A DNA stretch of 8,359 nt from Magnetospira sp. Lineage in GTDB: Bacteria > Pseudomonadota > Alphaproteobacteria > Rhodospirillales > Magnetospiraceae. The position numbers were made by a program, and so were the translations under genes. The DNA lies in NCBI GenBank assembly GCA_028277325.1, contig JANQGL010000444.1, forward strand, positions 1 to 8,359, given 5' to 3'. Under the pieces are notes generated by a model, which saw only the letters and a list, made by a program, of their open reading frames with translations, searched no databases and was not told the DNA's origin. Positions 6,397 through 8,359 of the stretch are shown in pieces (the stretch's first letter is position 1; the number at the start of each line of letters is the position of its first letter).

Positions 6397-7338
6397 ATGG
6401 CCCGAGCATTCGTTTTTCCCGGTCAGGGGTCGCAGGCGGTCGGCATGGGCAAGGACCTGGCCGACGCGTTCGCCGCGGCGCGCGAGGTGTTCGCGGAAGT
6501 CGACGAGGCTCTGGGCCAGGACCTGTCGGGCCTGATGTTCGAGGGCCCGGAGGACCGGCTGATCCTCACCGAGAACGCGCAGCCGGCCCTGATGGCGGTC
6601 AGTCTGGCGGTGGTCCGGGTGCTCGCCGCCGAGGGCGGGGTGTCGCTGCCCGGTGCCTGCGGCCTGGTGGCCGGGCATTCGCTGGGCGAGTATTCGGCGC
6701 TGACCGCGGCCGGGGCGTTTACCCTGGCCGACGCGGCGCGGCTTCTGAAGGTGCGCGGCCGGGCGATGCAGAAGGCGGTGCCGGTGGGCGAGGGCGCGAT
6801 GGCGGCGCTGCTCGGCCTCGATCTCGACACCGTCCGCGAGGTGGCCGCCGAGGCGGCGGCGGACGGCGTCTGCGAGGCGGCCAACGACAACGCCCCGGGC
6901 CAGGTGGTGGTCAGCGGCGCCCGCGCCGCGGTCGAGGCGGCGGTGGAGATCGCCAAGCGCAGGGGCGCCAAGCGGGCGGTCCTGCTGCCGGTGTCGGCAC
7001 CCTTCCATTGCGCCCTGATGGCGCCGGCCGCCGAGGCGATGGCCGAGGCCCTGGCCGGGGTGGACATCGCGGCCCCGGCGGTGCCGGTGGTGGCCAACGT
7101 GACCGCGGCGCCGGTCGGCGACCCGGACACCATCCGCAGGCTGCTGGTCGAACAGGTCACCGGGGTGGTGCGGTGGCGCGAATGCGTGCTGGCGATGCGC
7201 GACGCCGGGGTCGACGAGCTGGTCGAACTGGGCGCCGGCAAGGTGCTGTCGGGGCTGGCCAAGCGAACCGACAAGGGCCTGAGCGGCCGCTCGGTCGGCA
7301 CGCCGGACGACATCGCGGGGTTCCTGAACGACCTGTGA
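6397..7338 (+). CDS. fabD: FabD, malonyl-CoA:acyl carrier protein transacylase
   Basis: FabD moves the malonyl group from CoA to ACP, loading type II fatty-acid synthesis in the cytoplasm. The protein is 313 residues, the normal size. It begins MARAFVFPGQGSQAVGMGKD, with the oxyanion-hole GQGSQ at 9-13. The nucleophile is Ser95 in GHSLGEYSALTAAG (93-106). Arg120 in VRGRAMQ (119-125) should bind the malonyl carboxylate, and His204 in VSAPFHCALM (199-208) completes the catalytic pair. NDNAPGQVVVSG (163-174) and ELGAGKVLSGL (277-287) are further family landmarks. All catalytic residues are present. The start at ATG 6397 is supported by its Shine-Dalgarno. The gene usually heads a fabD-fabG-acpP cluster, but here it is followed after 102 bp by a convergent clpA, so the partner genes must lie elsewhere. 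Confidence 0.97.
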   Translation: MARAFVFPGQGSQAVGMGKDLADAFAAAREVFAEVDEALGQDLSGLMFEGPEDRLILTENAQPALMAVSLAVVRVLAAEGGVSLPGACGLVAGHSLGEYSALTAAGAFTLADAARLLKVRGRAMQKAVPVGEGAMAALLGLDLDTVREVAAEAAADGVCEAANDNAPGQVVVSGARAAVEAAVEIAKRRGAKRAVLLPVSAPFHCALMAPAAEAMAEALAGVDIAAPAVPVVANVTAAPVGDPDTIRRLLVEQVTGVVRWRECVLAMRDAGVDELVELGAGKVLSGLAKRTDKGLSGRSVGTPDDIAGFLNDL

Positions 7339-7369
7339 GACCGGCCGATCGTCGAGGAGGTCCGCCCGC

Positions 7370-7415
7370 GCCGCCATCGGCGGCCCTCCGTCCCGGCCTT
7401 GTCCGGATACGGAGG
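7370..7415. terminator. Two stem-loops between convergent fabD and clpA
   Basis: GCCGCC-ATC-GGCGGC (7370-7384) is a perfect six-pair inverted repeat. Immediately after it, CCTCCGT (7385-7391) pairs with ACGGAGG (7409-7415), enclosing a CCGG/CCGG inner stem (7393-7396 with 7403-7406) and a six-base loop. Being symmetrical, the hairpins could stop transcription from both sides between the convergent genes. Neither has a T-run on either strand, so factor-independent termination is unproven. Confidence 0.4.
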
Positions 7416-7440
7416 AGCCGTCCACCGACATCGGCGCCGC

Positions 7441-8301
<861 letters not shown>

Positions 8302-8307
<6 letters not shown>

Positions 8308-8359
8308 TCATACTTCACTTGGGTCTGTTTGCGTACAATTTAGCTATACTTAATAATGC
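8302..8359. other. AT-rich foreign or artefactual tail abutting clpA
   Basis: From about 8306 to the window end G+C falls to roughly one third, against well over two thirds elsewhere, and ClpA coding stops at the boundary. ATACTT occurs twice, at 8310-8315 and 8346-8351. No terminal inverted repeat, target duplication or transposase reading frame can be shown because only one junction is visible. The stretch TTAGCTATACTTAA (8340-8353) resembles, by memory, part of a long-read ligation adapter (TTAGCAATACGTAA), so sequencing artefact is as plausible as a mobile-element end. Confidence 0.55.

Noticed and set aside
5316..6398. Upstream extension of the lysC frame by about 360 codons on the minus strand
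   Set aside because: It runs antisense through ubiG, has no family similarity, and the aspartokinase fold begins exactly at MAIIVQKFGG.
8326..8359. TGTTTGCGTACAAT resembling the start of a Tn7-type transposon end
   Set aside because: It begins about 24 bases inside the clpA junction rather than at it. Only one partial copy is visible and there is no second end, so the resemblance is not enough.

Overview
The window is very GC-rich with strong G/C preference at third codon positions. Its genes are a housekeeping set (ubiG divergent from lysC, with ptsP downstream of lysC) that I associate with Alphaproteobacteria; a Rhodospirillales-like organism is the most likely source. This is inferred from gene content, gene order and protein motifs, without a database search.

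Layout. On the minus strand, reading right to left from about 5.4 kb: lysC (aspartate kinase), a nitronate monooxygenase-like flavoprotein gene and ptsP (EI-Ntr) form a tight operon. Each of its two junctions has the form TGA-N4-ATG. After a 176-bp gap with an AT-rich promoter-like patch comes a RodZ-like membrane protein gene that runs off the left edge. On the plus strand, ubiG (ubiquinone O-methyltransferase) diverges from lysC across 147 bp, and fabD (malonyl-CoA:ACP transacylase) follows after 178 bp with its own good promoter candidate. Convergent to fabD, on the minus strand at the right end, is the C-terminal part of clpA. ClpA similarity stops abruptly at about base 8301, in the first residues of the second AAA+ domain. 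The final 58 bases are mostly AT-rich, unlike the rest of the window, and put a stop codon in frame.

How the genes work together. They are mostly unrelated core functions: amino-acid biosynthesis (LysC), nitrogen-type phosphotransfer signalling (PtsP), quinone synthesis (UbiG), fatty-acid initiation (FabD), cell shape (RodZ-like) and proteolysis (ClpA). The regulatory points of interest are a possible attenuator hairpin with a seven-T run in the lysC leader, promoters that may overlap face to face between lysC and ubiG, and a 21-bp-spaced direct repeat upstream of the RodZ-like gene. I see no tRNA, rRNA, CRISPR array, transposase or complete mobile element, and no convincing novel multi-gene system. 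The oddest spot is the clpA break at the right edge, which may be an insertion junction or an assembly/adapter artefact.
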